From assembly GCA_964035545.1 (NCBI GenBank), contig OZ037768.1:13578175-13642174 (forward strand): a stretch of DNA of 64,000 nucleotides, given 5' to 3'. The stretch's first letter is position 1, and every line of letters starts with the position of its first letter. The translations under genes were made by a program, and so were the position numbers. Below the pieces are notes generated by a model that was given only the letters and a program-made list of their open reading frames with translations, searched no databases and was not told the DNA's origin. This stretch comes from Bugula neritina. Its lineage: Eukaryota > Bryozoa > Gymnolaemata > Cheilostomatida > Bugulidae. This document shows positions 23,282 through 38,200 of this stretch, piece after piece.

Positions 23282-26200
23282 CTATATGCATAAGCATAAT
23301 TCATCAAGTCTTATAGCAAGAGAATGACACATCTCCTTTCTGGTTGTTAGTTCCTGAGACAATTCTGCTACTTCAGATGTCAACTGTAACACAGTGCAAA
23401 GACATAAAATAGTAACCTTAGTATTCTACATCTTTATTGTTAACAGTTACTAACCAGATAGAAAAAACTTTAGTTGGCAACAGAGTGTCAATTTACCACT
23501 AAATAGCACAACTGGGCATGCTATAATATTTAGGCTGAGAAATAATTAAGTATAAAAAAAGTAAATGATAACCTGGAATATTTCCTTGCAGATTTCTTCA
23601 CGGTCTACCTCACACACGGTCTCAGCACAGTTGGTTAGAACCAACAGTTGTGACTTCAACTTCTTCAACCTTTTCTTATCAGACTTGTATTGCATAAGAT
23701 AACATTTGATTTCTTCAATCTCGTGCAAATATGCATCATGTGTTGAACTGCAAAACAATAAAATTTGAAATAGCTTTAACAAATGTTCACAGTACTGCCT
23801 TTGAAACAAGAGTAAATTCTAATTTGAACCATATGTGCTCTACAATACATTGACAAATCAACCAACTGACCATAAAAAATAAATGAAGCATGCGTACTAA
23901 AATTTTCATTGGTTGTTGTGTTTAACTGCCAGCATATATGCAGAAACCTTGATCACCTTTGAGTACAACCATTCTCGAGATTGTGGACTGGTGGCTGTAA
24001 CTGAGTTGATTCGACGAATGCAGAGGGTGGCATAAGGTTAGTGCCGCTAGGTTTGCTGTCCGCACCAATACTAGCCTCAGTTGGTAAGGTAAGAAAGTGA
24101 CTTGGCTTTAGAAGACAATCTGATTGATGAGCAGGAGATATTTTAGCAAGATCTGTCGTTCCAGGGTGAGATACATCTATGGAAAGTGCATCTAGTCCCT
24201 CAAAGTGATTGTCTGTTTTGGTGGTCTATGCAATAATTATGAGCAAGTAATGTGATTGCCATCAGTTTCCAAATACTTTATACCATTAAACATCATAATT
24301 TTAAAAGATCACAACTTTTTCAAACAGTAACAGCCATTTAATTCCTTACCAAAGCCTCAGCAGTGGATGGGATGTTTTCTTTTGACTCCGTAACTCTGGT
24401 GTTCTCAAAATCCTCTACAATCAATAAATTTAATTCTATTGCATAGGAATTACAAGCATGAATCAGTTAGGAACCAAAAGCTGATGGCAAAATGAACTGC
24501 TTGCCAATTTTATTATATGCCTACTTTAATATATTTGTTTTACAGTGCAGAAGAAAACAAAGATTTTATTGCCTTACCAGGTCCATTTTCACTGTACAGT
24601 TTCCAAAGACCTTCTCTTTCCAGAGATTCCATAAGGTAAGAGGGTTGGATAGGAGGCAGTCTTTTCTTCTCCCGCTGCTCTGGCTTCTGTTTGAATATCT
24701 TCACCGGTCTGCAAAACAAGAAACATACAGCCACATGCCCACAACCTACATATCCACAACAATATACTCACAATCATACACGACATACTACACTGTATAC
24801 ATGATACGTCTATTGGTAAGTAAACTAAATTTAACTGTAGTTACATATTTAGTGCACTCTTGGCAATAGAGAGCAACATTAGCCTCAAATGACTAGGTTT
24901 GGAGATTTCGGTAAAAGATTTTTAAAATATTAAAACTAAAAAGATTGTGTAACAATTGATCTTAAAAACTATATTTCTGCTTTTGTATTTTGCCAGTCTA
25001 TTTGCTAGAATTTATTTACAAGCAAAAAAATAATATCACTGTCAGTATTGCTGACAGCATGTAAAATGACGTTGGGTCCAGAACTGAGCAGTCATGAAAT
25101 TCCCAAAATTATCTATTTGGTATGTGCACATATGCATACGTGAAAATAATGTTTTTGTATGGGAAAAATATGCGAATCGTTTAATGTCTGAGATTATAAA
25201 TGCTATTTATCCATGGAAACAAATATTTGAATCCAAGTAAAGTCTCACCTAGGAATATTCATGACCTCGGAGCATATAAATGTATCTTGTAATGTTTTAG
25301 GAGGAGGTCTTTGTTTGAGTGGAGAGCGAGCACTAGAATTACTCGCTGCTCTACGCTGTTGCAGATCAGACGGACTTATCTTTAATAATTTAGGAACTGC
25401 AGAGGCTCTGCTGTGCTTAGACCTCTGCACTTTGCATCTCCATATGTCGATACACTTTTGTACAATGAGCATGGTTCTGTGGTGATGCTAAATATTAATA
25501 TCATAATTTAGTTTACATCCCAGAAATACACTAATATTAGCTGTTAGCCATTAGTATCATTGTTTTAACTTTAAACCTTATTTATTTCCGAATCATCTTT
25601 GCAAAAATTATGTGTGTTAGTTTTATTGAAAGGCCATCTATAACTTAAATATAGAGAACTGGCAAAAGGAAAATGTATAAAACTAATTAAAACCACATTA
25701 ATGAACTAATATTGATTTATTATAATAAATAACTTTACATCTGATAAAGCTTATTGATGTCCAGGCACTGGTGATGATGATAACTTGAAATACAGCTAAT
25801 TCTCAAAAATATGTGTGTAAATACTTTGAGATGTCATATACTAATTAAACTTGTTTAAAAAATCTTAATAAAATTAAAATCTGCAGATGTCAAATGCCCA
25901 GAAGCTTATAAGTGGGCAAGAGAGGTGAAGAAAGTGTAAACAGCTAAAATCACCCTACTTCTCACCCCTTCTCAATAAATTAATGTTGTTCTTTTATAAT
26001 TAGGCTTTTATACTATCATCTGGTATGAAAACAAGAATAATGAGCTAACTAGCTCATTATTAGTGAAAAAGACTATGGTTGCCATAAAACTTCTATATTC
26101 CTGCTAAATACTTTTGAAGGTTAAATATTTTTCACCAAGAAAACCTTGTCTATTTTGGAAAAATAAAACACCGCGGTTATTTTCTCTCTTGAAAATAAAG

Positions 26201-29200
26201 GCTAATTCCAAAACTGACTGTTATAAAACTTTTGATAAGTACTTATTATCCAGAGAAAATTGTGTGTAGTCGATACGAGTCAATTTGTACTGAAAATGGT
26301 GCATGGAACTATTAATATAAACCAGCAAATAAAGTGAAGTAAAGACATTGTTTTATCCAAGAGTATATTATAATGTAGAGATAGAATTTAAAGTAGCTGA
26401 AACTTTTAGATTGCCATGGCCACATATAGTATTCCTGGTGCATCAGTGGTGAGTATATACAGTTACCTTAGAGTGAGTTTCCAATGCCAAATGCTGCCTG
26501 CGTTGCGCTACATGATCAGCTACAAGAATACACTGCCTCAGTCCATCTACCAACAACTTGTGTTTAAATTGTTTCATGGATTCTTCATACATTGCCCTTT
26601 TCTGCTTTCTTTTAGCAGCATAATGAAACCAAGCTGCCATGCACTGCAACCACAACAGCATGATAAAGCACAGCATATCCATAACTCTAAAGTTTGTTTA
26701 AACTACGTCATAATATAGCATACAATGTATAAAAGCATAAATGTCGATGTTGATTCACTTGAGATTTGCTATATTAACTTTTAGACATTTAAATGGCGTA
26801 CATAAATGTTGGCGCTCCATTTAGTCATTTAGCGTCTACCCTAAAAAAACTACTAAAATGTGGGAATGTAACGCCAGCTTGACATTTAGAGCAGTTTCGT
26901 GGCTTAAACAAATTTATTCGAAGAACATGCACATCTATGCTTTCTTTCCATATTTGGCAAACAAAGAAATTCCATTTTCAGTGCCATACTTTTGGATTTG
27001 TTTAAAATCAAGTATATCTAAATAAGTTGGTTTGACTTGGCTTTTTGCAATTACTACTACAAAGAAAATATAACATTATATTATAATTCTATTATAACAT
27101 AATATTATAGAATTTGAATTCGGGACTTTGTTAGAGACTAAAACAAATTTTCATGTTTTGTGGTAAAATTACAAATTAGAGTTTCCACTCAAATCTTTTG
27201 CAACTAAGTACATATTTCACAAGATTTTCTGAAACTTTTTAATAGAGAACAGAAAAGCATTTAACTGTAAGGAGTGGTGATTTTTACAATCTACTCTCTG
27301 CACTCTACTGCAACACAAATTCTATAACGTGACTACTAGCAAACAGCGAACTAAAATTACCACCCGGTGTAAACCTCGGGAAATGCAAAGCTCTACATTC
27401 CTAGTTCTTGAGAAGAAAAATTCCCAGATTGTCGTAACACATATCAGGAATTTGGTGCAAGACCGGTTCCACAATATTTTACAGAAAAGCTCACCTTCTG
27501 CTGTAAAACTAAGCTCCAGTGATACATAGCCAGTAGGGACTGTTGGTTAGCCTCCCTTGCTTGTTTCAACCGAAAACTCCACAACACGTAGAACTTAGCT
27601 CTCAGTCTATGATCACCGGCTAACTTTGCTTGCATCGCTAAAACCTTTATTGGAAATGAAACTACAGATTTGAATAAATTTTCTTGTAATGACTTATACA
27701 ATATGTACATAGTGACTATAATAGCAATGAATATCTAGTTACATATACATACAATAGTTGAGCACTCTGTAACCATAAAAAGTTATATCACAGATTTAAA
27801 GCTATTAGCCGTGGCATACTATCTCATACCTTCTTGTGTTGGTTAACTTGTTTAAATTGTTTCCAAGACTGTAAAGCAGCAGTCAGGAGTTTTCTTTCCC
27901 TGTGTATACAAGCCTGATTGTATTTCAGTCTGTGCAGCATTCTTTCATCACGAGCATCTCTCCATTTAGACAACAAGCTTCTCAATTGAACTGTAATTTA
28001 AGAAAACAGGCAACTCATAATACAGCAGTATGTGAAAAACGGTGTTGCAAAATTTTCAAGAATATCATTTTTAAACTTCACATCAAGATAGTGTTTTATG
28101 CTGTTAATAACTCACGTACTGAGTTGTTAACAGTGTGAGTGTTTCATGCTGTTAATACCTGTTTGAAACTTAGCACGGAGTTGTGCTACCTTCCCTTCAT
28201 CATCTTTCCTTTGGCCAACCTTCACATGTGTGTACGACTTCCATTGTCTTAACACCTACACCAAAATTAGTAGTCAACCAACTATGCATCTGCAGAAGAC
28301 TGAAAACTACAGCATAACTGAATGACTTTACTGGAAGTTGGAAAACAAGCCCCTTAATACGAAGTGATGCAACTTTTGAGAACCAGAAGCTATAACCAAA
28401 AGTTAAGACTTTTATGAGGAATGCAGATTCAATTTTTAAACTTACATGCATGGTTGCTACACTGTTTGTACATAGAGATCAACTGGTAAACAACTTTGAA
28501 CCCAAACAATGGAGATTATACAGATAACATATCTTATCTTTTTATCCATCAACCATACACTCATTAGTCATTATTATCTGAGATCAGGGCTGTTGGAACA
28601 TGGAAATATGAATCGGTGCTAAAAGATGAGCTACTTATTATGTACAACATTCATAGTCTCGACTCCATTTTATTCTGTTTATTGGATTTATGTTTCGTGA
28701 TTAAGAGCTCAGATTGGCCACCTGGTATTTCAGAACTACAACTACACTTCAATTTATCCCAAGTGCACATAACTCTAAACGTTCAATTTCCGCCTAAATT
28801 GAAGAAATTTTAGATGAGTAGAATTAATAAATAAATTACAATCTTGACTATTCTCATTAAAACCTACAGTATTGGCGCAAAACTCAAATCAATACTAACT
28901 CATACTTGTGTTGAATCTTGTGCAACATGCAAAGATGTAAGAGAAATGTAGTCTAGCAGAAAGTGATGAAGCGTTCAGTACCACAACACTCTCGCACATT
29001 TAAAATCATAAAACTTTGATCAGAAAGATCCCTTGTTAATTTAAATGCAAGTTGAAATTGCTTATCATAGGAAGATTGTGACAGACTTACTTTAATCAAC
29101 ATAATATGGTGTATACTATAGAGATAGATAGAAAAATATTTTGAGATTAAGACTTATAATGAAAAATGATTGATATGAAACTAATACCATATTAGTGAAC

Positions 29201-32200
29201 TTCTAACAAGAATTTGTTCTCTCTGCCCATCACTATTTCACTTTTATGGTGCAAAATATTTGTGTAAAATAAGCTCTGTATAGACTAAGCTCTACATAAA
29301 GTAAATCTAAAGCTATATGATAGTACTAAGAAGAATTAATTAAGAAAATATCTTAAAAATACACTGTAACATTTATATATTTTTAACCAATTATAAAAAA
29401 CAACTCCTTTATTTTATTTCATTAGTGGTCATGTCTTACTTTTTGTGAGTGTTCATCAAAAGACGGAGAGCTGAGCAAACAATTCATTGCCTAAACCAAA
29501 GTGCTTATTTTGAATGATTTCAGTGGGTAAAAATTTAATTGTTGATTCAAATGTTGAAACTGCAAAAAATTCAGCATTAATTGTAATCAAAATTATAATA
29601 TTTTATAAAAATAATTGACTAATAACAATTATCAAATTTTCCTTAACAGTTTTTATCAGTACATTTTTAATAAATTGCATACATTAATAGAAACAAGTTT
29701 ATTCATAGTTTTATGAACACTCATGTTGATAACATCTCTGCTGAACTATAAATTGCTAAAATGAAGGAGGAAACAAATCTAAAATAGGAATTGTGGTTAG
29801 ATTATTGGAGAGTTTTCTATTTTTACTGTAAAACTGTGAAATAAAGTGCATAAAGCACAACTGTAGCTAAAACTGTTTATGACTATGACAAAATGCTGTT
29901 GCTGTGCTGCTGCTAGCATGGGCTGTTAATAGGAAGGCAGATATAATCAATAGACTAGGTATCTCCTGTAGCAATATTTTCTAAGTATTAGAAAAATAAA
30001 CCCTTTGTTAAAGGAGGGCAAAGGTGTGCTATGAATGCTACCTTAGTGATTCAGTGTGTACAAACTACCCACTATAATGATTAGTAAGTGTCAAGGCTCT
30101 AACTAACATGGCTACCTTCAACACTAGATGATTGCCACTCATTTCTCGGAAATTCTCAACTTTTCTTCTATCTTTGGCAAGCCTTCTACTCACAATTCGC
30201 CACTCTTCAAGGCAGATTCTATTAAATTGATATAGTTTATTAACTAATTAAGTTAATTAATTAAACTATGAAAGAAAATACGGTTAGTGATCTGACAGCA
30301 TGTTCTCTCATATCTAGGTGGTGCGCCACTTACAATAATACAGCATAGCCATAAGACTATCGAGTACCACAGGAGCAAGTCAACATCAGTAGCAATTCAA
30401 CATTAGGAACAAATAGTATAGGCTAGGAGTATTGGCAAATCTACAACCTTATCTGTCAACAACCTTGCTTCAATAGCCAACCAATAATGGTCACACTACC
30501 TCTGAATTATTTCCATAGCAATGCTGACCAGGTAGTGGCAAACTCTACTCACAAAAACAGCTTTTTTAAATTCATAATTGTCAAAGCATAGCTACATTCC
30601 CCGTTTTTACAACATCCTTTAAAGTATCATGTTTTCAGTCACAGTACTCTCATTTCTATTCCGTAGATATATTCTTACATAAAACTATGAGTACTAACTT
30701 AAGCAAGCTTTTGTTGTTCAGCTGAATTTTCTCCTCGGCGACTTGTTTCCTGTGTGTCATATCTCGAGTCAAAGATAGCCACGCAGCAAACACTGGTATG
30801 AGCAGCTTCCTATTCGAAAAACCCTCAGCTTTGTTAAACTGGTCTTTTTCGACTTTAGCTGCTTTCACAAACTAAAGGAAAATATTAAATTTCATAAGCA
30901 AAAGGTGAAACTTATATTCAATATACTGACTGAGCCATATCCAACAACCTAAACTGTATACACAACATTGTTGTATATTACAAGATGAAACTACATTATT
31001 GAGCATTGCAAGACATAAAACTAATCAACTCATTACTTTGGCTCATTACCTTCTGCCATTTGGTGAATGCAGCTCGACTGACACGGGTGTTGTTGAACTC
31101 AGCAGCCAGCAGGTATTGGCTCTCCCTGAAAACAGATTAACCTGAGAGCATTTCAGATACAATAAAACAAGTGTTACAAAACCAGTAATTGAATAACCAA
31201 CAAACCAGTGTTAAAACATCCAGTATTAAGAGAGTGCTAGTTAATAGATTAATTATATTAATAGAGTTGAATGACTTCAAGACACTTTTCACAGGTAAAT
31301 TAATCTAGATGCTAGACTAACACATGGGATGTTAACACAAGCAATCTTCCTCTAATAATAGTAATAATACAATAAAATTAGTACAGTTTAACCCGACTAT
31401 CATAATGATTAAATTAATCATTGCTATCACGCTGATGGACTATATTAAAAGTATTCATATTTATATATATATAAAAATGAACATGGATATACTGATTACG
31501 AAGAAATTTCTATACCTAAAGATACTTTCATATCATCAGCAGCAATGTGACTTACTTAACCAGTCAATTGCCAATAATAATCATGACTAGTTCAATTAAT
31601 TAGATTTAAGTTTTCAGATTACGTCTAAAAACAACTTAATGTTAAACTTGAGCAGAAAGCCCATGAAAATATAACATGAGTGTTTATAGTAAATGGTACA
31701 AAATTAAAATTTCAACAATATATAATAGGATTTCAAATCAAGTTCAATTAGATTAGCTAATAGTCATATTTACAATTAAAACAGCGAATTTACTATAACT
31801 AGAGACAATAACTGTATATACTATAATTTCATAATCATGATTATGTCAGCAATTAGAATCTCCTTGCCCTGGAGGGGGGGAGGCTCATGGTCAATAATAA
31901 TTTCAACATTCTCATCTCAGTTTTAAATATTGCATGGAAATAATTATTGGCAAGCACCTAGCAGCTCCTATACAATTTTCCAAATTTATTTTATATTAGA
32001 TAATTGCTGTAATTATGCAAGAAACCCCATTGTAAGAATTTTTACTAAAAAAAATTATGCTTCACAAAACAAAACAATTTAAAATCTATTTTTAAAACCC
32101 ACTCCTTTGCAAAGTCTTTCACATGTTGACTCCACGTCTTAAAAGCTGATGTGAGTAGCCTTAGTCTGTAGTGGTCACTGGCCAGGGTCTGTAACACCAC

Positions 32201-35200
32201 ACCACATTATTATTTGATAAGCTTGCTAGAAACCTAGCTTACACCAACTACTGTACATACACAACATGCCAACACAGTCCGGGGCAATTGCTTTTTCAAA
32301 TATTTATATACTCTTTTTAACTAAAAGCAGCAAGATTTAAAACTATGACCTCACTTTTATAAAAAAATAAATAAGTATTGATATAAAGAGTTTTAAGTGA
32401 AGATTCCAACAGTTATCAACAGCTAAATCAAGCTATATATTATAACATGTTTAATAAAATATCAATGACTATACGATTTTAAAATAAAACCTTGGCGCTA
32501 TCAGGATGTGTGTGTAGTTCAGATATTTTATAAGGAAATTAGAAACACACCGTATTCTCATAGTCATCTAACACAGCTTCAGTCTTTAACCTCCATAATG
32601 TTAGAAATCGTTTCTTTAGTTTCTCATCGTGGTGAAGGGTGGCCTACAGTGATGGAGTTTTATTTCAAGTATGAACATTTTGAAAAGCTGTATAACACAG
32701 CTTACAAATAAACCAATGCACATATGTACTAAAATATCTTTGTGTTTTCTTTAAAAACTAAATAAATGTGCATTTGGACAACTTACCACACGATTTAGTG
32801 TCCTTATTTCCATGCTATGATCATACTGATTCTGCCAGAAATAAAAATATTTTGCTTCCATGTTTTGTCTATAAACATTAAATAAAAAAGTGAAAAAATA
32901 ACTCTAACTTCATATCAAAATTAGTAGCCCTAATATTTAACTACTACAAAATAAAATCAAAGAGCATTCTCGGCAGAGAATATTCTTCAATTTTAAAATA
33001 CTTGTTTAAATCGGCTACTCTTGTTCTCAGTAAATAAAATGGTACGAGATTAGCAAATAATGTAGCTAAATGCTTTAATGAGTCCAATTGCCTTACTTTT
33101 CTATTTCATACATATGAGCAACATTTAGGGCATATTTCATACATATGAGCAACATTTAGAGCATATTTTGAACTTGAAATGTTAGCGACATCTTCGGTTT
33201 CATATGCTAAATGTTTAAACGAAAGAGTAAATGTATTATAACTATATTTAAAATAAATAATATACTTCAAACAGAAAATGTGGACATTATAGAAAGAATA
33301 TAAAACTTCAGTATCATATCTAGCATATCTCAGAGATATACAAATTCACACATACTTGAAAAGAGAAGTAGCTTGCTGATAGGCTGAATGTTTCCATCTC
33401 CTATGCTCTACAAACTCACACCACTGAATAAAGTAGCTTTGAAGAACAGTAAATGAGTAATGAACTTCACATCTATCAGCCACCATCTTCTTCTCCCGGC
33501 GTAAACACACATATTCTTTCCACCGATCTATCGCGGAGGATGCAAGAGATGACCTGAAGTATGAGGTTTGTGTACTGAATGTATGTAATCTACGGCTTAT
33601 AAAAAATATATACTTTGTCAACAGACTTCTGGCATTAAAATATAATTTCTCAAATCTACTGCAGAATGTGCTGGAGCCTTCACTGTGCCAGCTTAGTAAA
33701 TAGTTTTATTATATGATAATGCAGTAACGTGATAAACTCTCTTTTATTGTCTCCACTTGACAAATTTTGTTAGCAATATTTTTGATATAGACACAATGAC
33801 TTATACACACCTAAAACTGATTATTAGAGATTATTAGAGTGACTTCTACCAACATATCTCAAACAAGTAGCACAAGCACTATACTTAGCAATAGACATAG
33901 TATAACATACTGATAGTGATCATATGCCTGCTGGGTTAAATGGGATATTCTCAGCTCTTCACACTCATTATAATGTTCTGCCCATCTCCTCCAAACTCTT
34001 CTCGTCAGATTATGATTATAAAACTGCTGAGCTTGAGAAGTATTCAGCTCCTTCAGCCTTCGTTGCAGCGCACAGAAACGTAGAGCATTGAAACAGTTCG
34101 ACTGTAAAAATAATTAGATTTCCATTATCATAATAGCAACATTATGCTTTCTTTTTTAATGCCGGCATATTTATAAATTAAAACGGAACCTAAAGCAAAT
34201 CATATCTCAAAATTCATGTGAACATGATAGCATCTTGGACAGTATAAAATCAGCCCGCTACGTAGACTATGTAGAGCTGAGAGCTGCATGCACAGCTTAC
34301 CACTACTCTGTTGTTAGAATGCTGTACAGCTATTTCTTCCTGCTGATGCTTTTGGTGATGCAATACTATATCTGAATATAACGGTAAGGAAATAACTCCA
34401 GATTCATATTTCAAGCTTTTAGTGTTGAGAAACACTAACAGCTTGGGAAGATAACTTCAAACACAACAAGGAATATTGCAATGAAACAAAGGCGACTTAA
34501 TGTTCAACAGTGCATAGCATATTAATTGAGAATTGTTAGCAATGTTTTCAAAGTAAGTATGACTTTTTCCAGTGTAGTTTTAGTTCTTTTACTATCAAGT
34601 TGCAAGGCAGACCATGAGCATGGGGAAACAAGGTAACTATCCCATATATGACAACTTGGTGAATAAGTATAGAATATATAATGAATACAGAATGTATATA
34701 ATGTGGGAAATGCATTATGGCACTTTTGTGACTGAACCTAGAGAGTGGGGGTAATAAAATGTGCAACCTCCTCTAACCAATCTGGCAGACACAGGCTTGG
34801 TCTAAGCTCTAAACATAGAGCTTCCACCCAACATAAATGCCAAAAAAAGTTTTCAAGACTTTACCAGATTATTTATAATTATGGCTATCCACTTTTGCCA
34901 ATGAGTTCTAAAAATAAAAAACATCAAATGCTAAAAAATACTCAACTTGCTTGATATTTACTTTTTTACAGTGTCATTAGCTAGATATATTTTATACTAA
35001 ACGACATAAAACTTGAGAAATTGTTATATTGTCAATATATTATTGTCAATTGTCAATATCATGTTAAAGCAAACAGCAATTTGAGACTAGACCAATTTTC
35101 CCGTCTAATGACCAACTTCAGATCCAATAACTCGGCCAAATACCATATTTTATAATAACCAACCAAATTGTTATGTATTCAACTATTTATAGTTTATACT

Positions 35201-38200
35201 ATAGTTTAGTCTGTAAATAATGTTAACTGCATAAATTTCATACATTTTGACTGACTAAAACCCAAAGCCACAGAATATAAGTGAAATTACAGAAACCACT
35301 CAATACATATGGACACGACGAGAGTGTCAAGATGGCATGTTCACAATAGAATGACAATCCCAGTAGGCAGCATGAGAGCTGACTGTATGGGTGGCAGCGT
35401 AAAAGTCCTTGAAATATCTATAATACAGACAGGAAGTGTTTGTCATATAAACAGAAGTAAACAGTACATCCAGCAGCTGAAGAGTCAGGTTGAAACATGC
35501 TCCACCAACAAACAGTGTGAAGAAGTAAGATATGGGTCATTAAAACAAATAAGTGCACTGATATATATTATATAGTTGAATAAAGGAATCTCCAGTAATT
35601 TTATAAAACTGCAGTCACAACTTTGAATTTGCAGAGAAATTATAACATAAAATGTCAATACGCCAACTAGCATGGTTCACAAAGCATTGATTTTGTTATT
35701 TTTAGGTGGAATGGAAAGCTGGTGAGCTGAATACATCTGACTGCTTCCAGATAGCAAAAATACATGATTACCGATACTTCTGTCACTTCTATTTAAGACA
35801 ATATTGGAGTCAGTGTGAGGAATTCTTTCGATTAGGTACGGTGTACCGCCACATTCTAAATAATTGGTAACCATAGTTTAATAAATTAAATCACAATGAT
35901 TAATCTTTCTGAAGAAATATTATCCCTAAAATTGTTTAACCTTAGAATCAACAAGGACTGACGAAGTGAGTGCCCTCGATGTTGAAATACAATGTCAAGG
36001 AATTGGAGAAGTAGATATAAAATACAGTTTGCTAACACTATATGAGAAGCAGCCTATAAATATAGGTAGGCAAACACAAGAAGTTACTATAATCTAAGAT
36101 TAGTCCATTTGGAGCAACAATATCTAAAAAGTTACAAATTTATCCCTTAGTATGTCAACTATCTAATTGTACAGTCTTTTGTAGGTCACCTAATAACAGA
36201 ATGCCAGTCACTGCAAGTCAACAAATATCTGCATATCGTAGGATTTGTGGAGGCAGCCGAGAAATGCCCTGCAGATAAAACCTCAGACTTCTACCCCTAC
36301 ACCCACCCCTTAGTTGAGACACTACAGCAGTATGCCAACAAAGGCAGGTCTCTCGTTGAATTTGATGTCTACCAGCACAACCTTTCAGTAGGTTTACATA
36401 AATATTTTATCTGTTCAGTCTAAATCTATTTTGAAACAATCTTTTTTAAGTTATTGTATTAAAAATTATTTCATTACTAATGTTTGTTTCAAACCTATTC
36501 TATACATTTTATATAAATAGTTTTTATATATAAGAAGTTAGAAAATCAATTATTAGTTTCGTTATCTTGCTACTTTTGAAGTTGAGACTAATCTGTGGAA
36601 ACGTGATCTTCCCAGTAGTGTATGATGAGCTGTTGACCTTGTCAAGGTCACATGGCTGGATATATTATAAATGTGGAGCAGTAAAAGACAAGGTGGATTT
36701 GTGGGACTGGAGTAATTTATGGAACAGAATGAACAGGTTTGAAGCCACCCACTAAAGTTATAAAGTCAGACCGTAGTTCATAGCCTAATAGTTGAGGTGT
36801 ATGACCAATATAAGTAGAAGAGAATTTGTTTTAGTGCCACACTGGCACAGCCATTACAATATAGATTCTCCAAAACAAAGAATTTAGTTACCCGATAATA
36901 GCTTATCAACAACAATTTCCGATAACACATGAGCTCTATAATTTTATAATTTTTCATGCCGCTTATAATTTGAAAAATGAAACTATTTTAGCTTAAATTT
37001 CTCACGAGAAAACATGTTGTAAAATTATCCACTGGTAAACCTAAATAAGTTAGATCAAATGACTTAGTTCTAATAAAAATAACCAATTTGACAAAATAAT
37101 GTGCCCATAAAGTGTTAATTCAAAAGGCATATACATTATATATGCATGTGTGTATGTGTATATATACAACCATAAACTTCAGGTTCAACTTTGAAAGGAA
37201 AGAAGGTGTGACAGTAGCTTTACACAGTCACTGCAGTTGGACCCACAAGCTCGTGGTCCTAATGTTGTTACTACTTCTTATAATGGCTGTGATGATGGAG
37301 ATCTTCACTATTTATAGAAGGGATGAGATTGTCAACTTTTTCAGTATGTAAATAAACAGGTTAAAAGAAATTATGGATTTTAAATGAAAGTATTTTCCAT
37401 CTGATGTATAAAATGCCATCAAGTTACATCCAAAATTTGGATTAACATAATCCAAACTCATTTCAACATCTTCCACATTCTAGCTCAATGAAAGCTCAAA
37501 CACCCTAAGTTGAAAAATATAAACCACTGAAAGATCTACTGTCAAACTTCTTGTTTTCTAGGAGAACAGAGACGGCAGCATAATAGAAATGTGCAGGTGA
37601 GGGCAACTCCAGTAACAGTAATGACTGACGTAGAGGGTAGTGTCAGTAACAGCACACAGTGGATGGTGGAAGGGATCGGCAGTGAAGGGGCTACGGGTGA
37701 TTCCAATAGATTAAACCTTAAAGCAAAAGAGGCTGTACCAACAAATGCTTAGTGCCAAAGAACTTTAGCTACAATCACTATAAGGATACAGTGTTTCCAG
37801 ATGGCAAAATATCTGCGAGATATACTCTGCTCAGCCATCAACTGTATAGTTTCTTCTTTCAGTTGGACCTCTTGTTTTACCAACAGTCTTCTACGCCATA
37901 ACCTCAAATATCGGAGCAGCATGTTGTGATGATGAATCTTCACAGCAGTGTCTACATCATTGAAACAGAAACTCCTTATACTATAACATATACACTGAAA
38001 CAATATTATTAGATGACTAAAAATAATATTATCATAAAATCAACTAAATGAATTAAAGTTGGCTATTAAATATCTCAAGAATTCTATCATAAAATAAAGT
38101 AATTAACACAACCTACCAGACTTCAAATGGCTAAACTTTCTCAGTTCTACAAAACATGACCATGCAGCCCAAGCCTTGGCTAACAACGTGGAGTTGTGGT

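Noticed and set aside
24492-24869. 125-codon plus-strand frame
   Set aside because: It overlaps SFI1 exon 23 in antisense and shows no protein-like pattern or splice support.
34745-34954. 69-codon plus-strand frame proposed as first exon of the nested gene
   Set aside because: It lacks a signal peptide and an in-phase donor leading to the first confirmed exon.
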